Below are positions 5,979 to 7,092 of a stretch of DNA of 7,092 nt, one piece after another. The notes below the pieces were generated by a model. The model ran no database searches. It saw only the letters and a program-made list of their open reading frames with translations, and was not told the origin of the DNA. A program made the position numbers and the translations under genes. Origin of the DNA: Phycisphaerales bacterium (GTDB taxonomy: Bacteria > Planctomycetota > Phycisphaerae > Phycisphaerales > SM1A02); NCBI GenBank assembly GCA_007125255.1, contig SLDM01000480.1, positions 1-7,092 on the forward strand, written 5' to 3'. Within the stretch, counting starts at the first letter, position 1, and each line of letters starts with the position of its first letter.

Positions 5979-7092
5979 TCAGTACCCGAAGAGATTCGTT
6001 TCGGCGAACATGCCCTTCTCTTCGAAGTAGCTGAGCGCCTCCTCCACGGTCTTGAAGATCTTCGTCGCCGTCTCGGTAATGAAGGGACTGGGATGCTTCT
6101 TCGGCTTCCAGACGACGTAGACTTCCTTGGTGTGTTCCCAGGCGTGCTGAAGTTCGCGCTCCACACCGCTGGAGAGTCCGGGTGTGCCGCCGGGCAGTTC
6201 CGGCACGAGCGAGCAGATCATGTCCGCCTGGTCGATCAGCTTGAAGTCGCGCATGTAGATCTGACCGTCGATGTCGCCGGCAATGTCGAGCACTTCCCGG
6301 ACCGAGACGCGCATCGACTCGCCGCTCCTCTTGCCGCCGAAGGAGTGCGGCTCGACCTCGATCCAGTCCCTGGCTTCGCGCGAGGCCTGAATGGCGCGTT
6401 CGAGAAGCAGTTTTTCGTCGACATCACCGGGATCGAAAGCGATGAAGTGTTTCGCCAGCTCCGCCCGGAAGTGGTCGATCTCCGCCAGCACTTCCGGCAT
6501 GTCCACCACGTGACTCATGGGAAAACTGGGGTAGACCTTCTTCATGTCCGGCCGGGTAATCATTCGCCAGCACGTCTCGACCGTCTCGGACTGCCGTCCC
6601 CGGCTGAGAATGTAGAAGGCGTTCTGACATTCCAGCGCCTGCGCCAGCAGTTCGGTGGCGAGGATCTCCTCTTCGCGCCAGACCATGCAGTCCTTCAGCG
6701 TGGCGTCGATGTCGTGCTCCGCGTGCAGCCGGTGGTGGACCATTTCGATATTGTCCACCAGACAGATGAGCATGTTCGGCCTGAGCTTGCGCATCAGGTC
6801 GAAATCAAACGCGGGGAAGAGGCCGTGCCGCCACCGGAACGTGGCGTGGGTGTTGACCATGATGTTGGGGTGGTCTTCCGGCGGGCTGGTCTCGGAGATG
6901 ATGTCCTTGAAGGCCGCGCGGCGAAGGGTGGTCAGACGGCTCAGGGGAAGATCGAGAATACGACCCGGCCGCACATCCGGCGCTTCGCGGTACATGAGCT
7001 CGCCGAGGTGAAAGACCTCGATGTTTCCGCCACGCTCCCCTGCCAGCTTCCTGACCGCATCGAGGTACGGCTTCTTGTCCATTCCGATCTGG
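5979..7092 (-). CDS. AdkA-like P-loop domain fused to nucleoside deoxyribosyltransferase-like domain, N-terminus outside window
   Basis: The visible protein is about 370 residues. Numbering from the ATG at 7080-7082, residues 1 to about 160 recall archaeal adenylate kinase (AdkA): a basic helix after a P-loop position, VFHLGELM at 23-30, IMVNTHATFRWRHGLFP at 74-90 (compare DTHxTxKTPxGYLPG), LRPNMLICLVDN at 100-111, and WREEEILATELLAQA at 135-149. Residues 183-330 look like the nucleoside 2-deoxyribosyltransferase fold: VYPSFPMS, FIAFDP, then DGQIYMRDFKLIDQADMIC and a SSGVERELQHA loop whose Glu310 sits where GTxxE supplies the catalytic Glu, followed by KEVYVVW. The frame stays open through the right edge, reading QIG just before the ATG. 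The P-loop would then be x-QIGMDKK, with Asp for the second Gly and Lys for Thr of GxxGxGKT, so the true start is probably outside the window. The fold calls come from motif memory. Substrate and role are unknown; nucleotide salvage, nucleotide signalling or defence are all possible. Confidence 0.8.
   Translation of the reverse strand, partial: QIGMDKKPYLDAVRKLAGERGGNIEVFHLGELMYREAPDVRPGRILDLPLSRLTTLRRAAFKDIISETSPPEDHPNIMVNTHATFRWRHGLFPAFDFDLMRKLRPNMLICLVDNIEMVHHRLHAEHDIDATLKDCMVWREEEILATELLAQALECQNAFYILSRGRQSETVETCWRMITRPDMKKVYPSFPMSHVVDMPEVLAEIDHFRAELAKHFIAFDPGDVDEKLLLERAIQASREARDWIEVEPHSFGGKRSGESMRVSVREVLDIAGDIDGQIYMRDFKLIDQADMICSLVPELPGGTPGLSSGVERELQHAWEHTKEVYVVWKPKKHPSPFITETATKIFKTVEEALSYFEEKGMFAETNLFGY

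Overview
The window is GC-rich (roughly 60% or more by eye) and reads as ordinary bacterial chromosome. It has dense coding, Shine-Dalgarno-like starts, GTG/TTG start candidates, a large multi-PAS hybrid histidine kinase and no mobile-element genes. The style of the signalling genes and of the last gene recalls Planctomycetota or a similar environmental lineage. That placement rests on memory of similar proteins, not on a search, and is tentative.

Layout. (1) Positions 1-913, minus strand: the N-terminal two thirds of a dihydrolipoamide dehydrogenase (E3), cut by the left edge. (2) Positions 914-1345: a divergent intergenic region of about 430 bp with no convincing gene, one good imperfect hairpin and only weak promoter-like sequence. 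(3) Positions 1346-5014, plus strand: a 1222-residue soluble hybrid histidine kinase, GAF - five PAS - HisKA - HATPase - receiver, with all catalytic motifs intact. (4) Positions 5011-5967, plus strand: what looks like a wrecked second hybrid kinase. A two-membrane-segment sensory N-terminus stops abruptly at 5576 and is followed at once, in another frame, by the back four fifths of a receiver domain. The kinase core and receiver strand 1 are absent. An internal deletion fits best; a misassembly is the main alternative. (5) Positions 5979-7092, minus strand and convergent: a two-domain protein with an archaeal-adenylate-kinase-like N-terminal half (degenerate P-loop, cut by the right edge) and a nucleoside 2-deoxyribosyltransferase-like C-terminal half.

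Working together. The intact kinase and the second kinase are tightly coupled (GTGA overlap preceded by a strong Shine-Dalgarno), so they were probably one signalling operon. The intact kinase ends in a receiver and no histidine phosphotransfer protein or output regulator is visible, so its phosphorelay partner must lie elsewhere. Lpd is transcribed away from the kinases and the last gene is transcribed toward them; neither has an evident functional tie to the kinases. The best candidates for something undescribed are the AdkA-like/deoxyribosyltransferase-like fusion and, as an evolutionary event, the collapsed second kinase with its in-frame octapeptide repeat.
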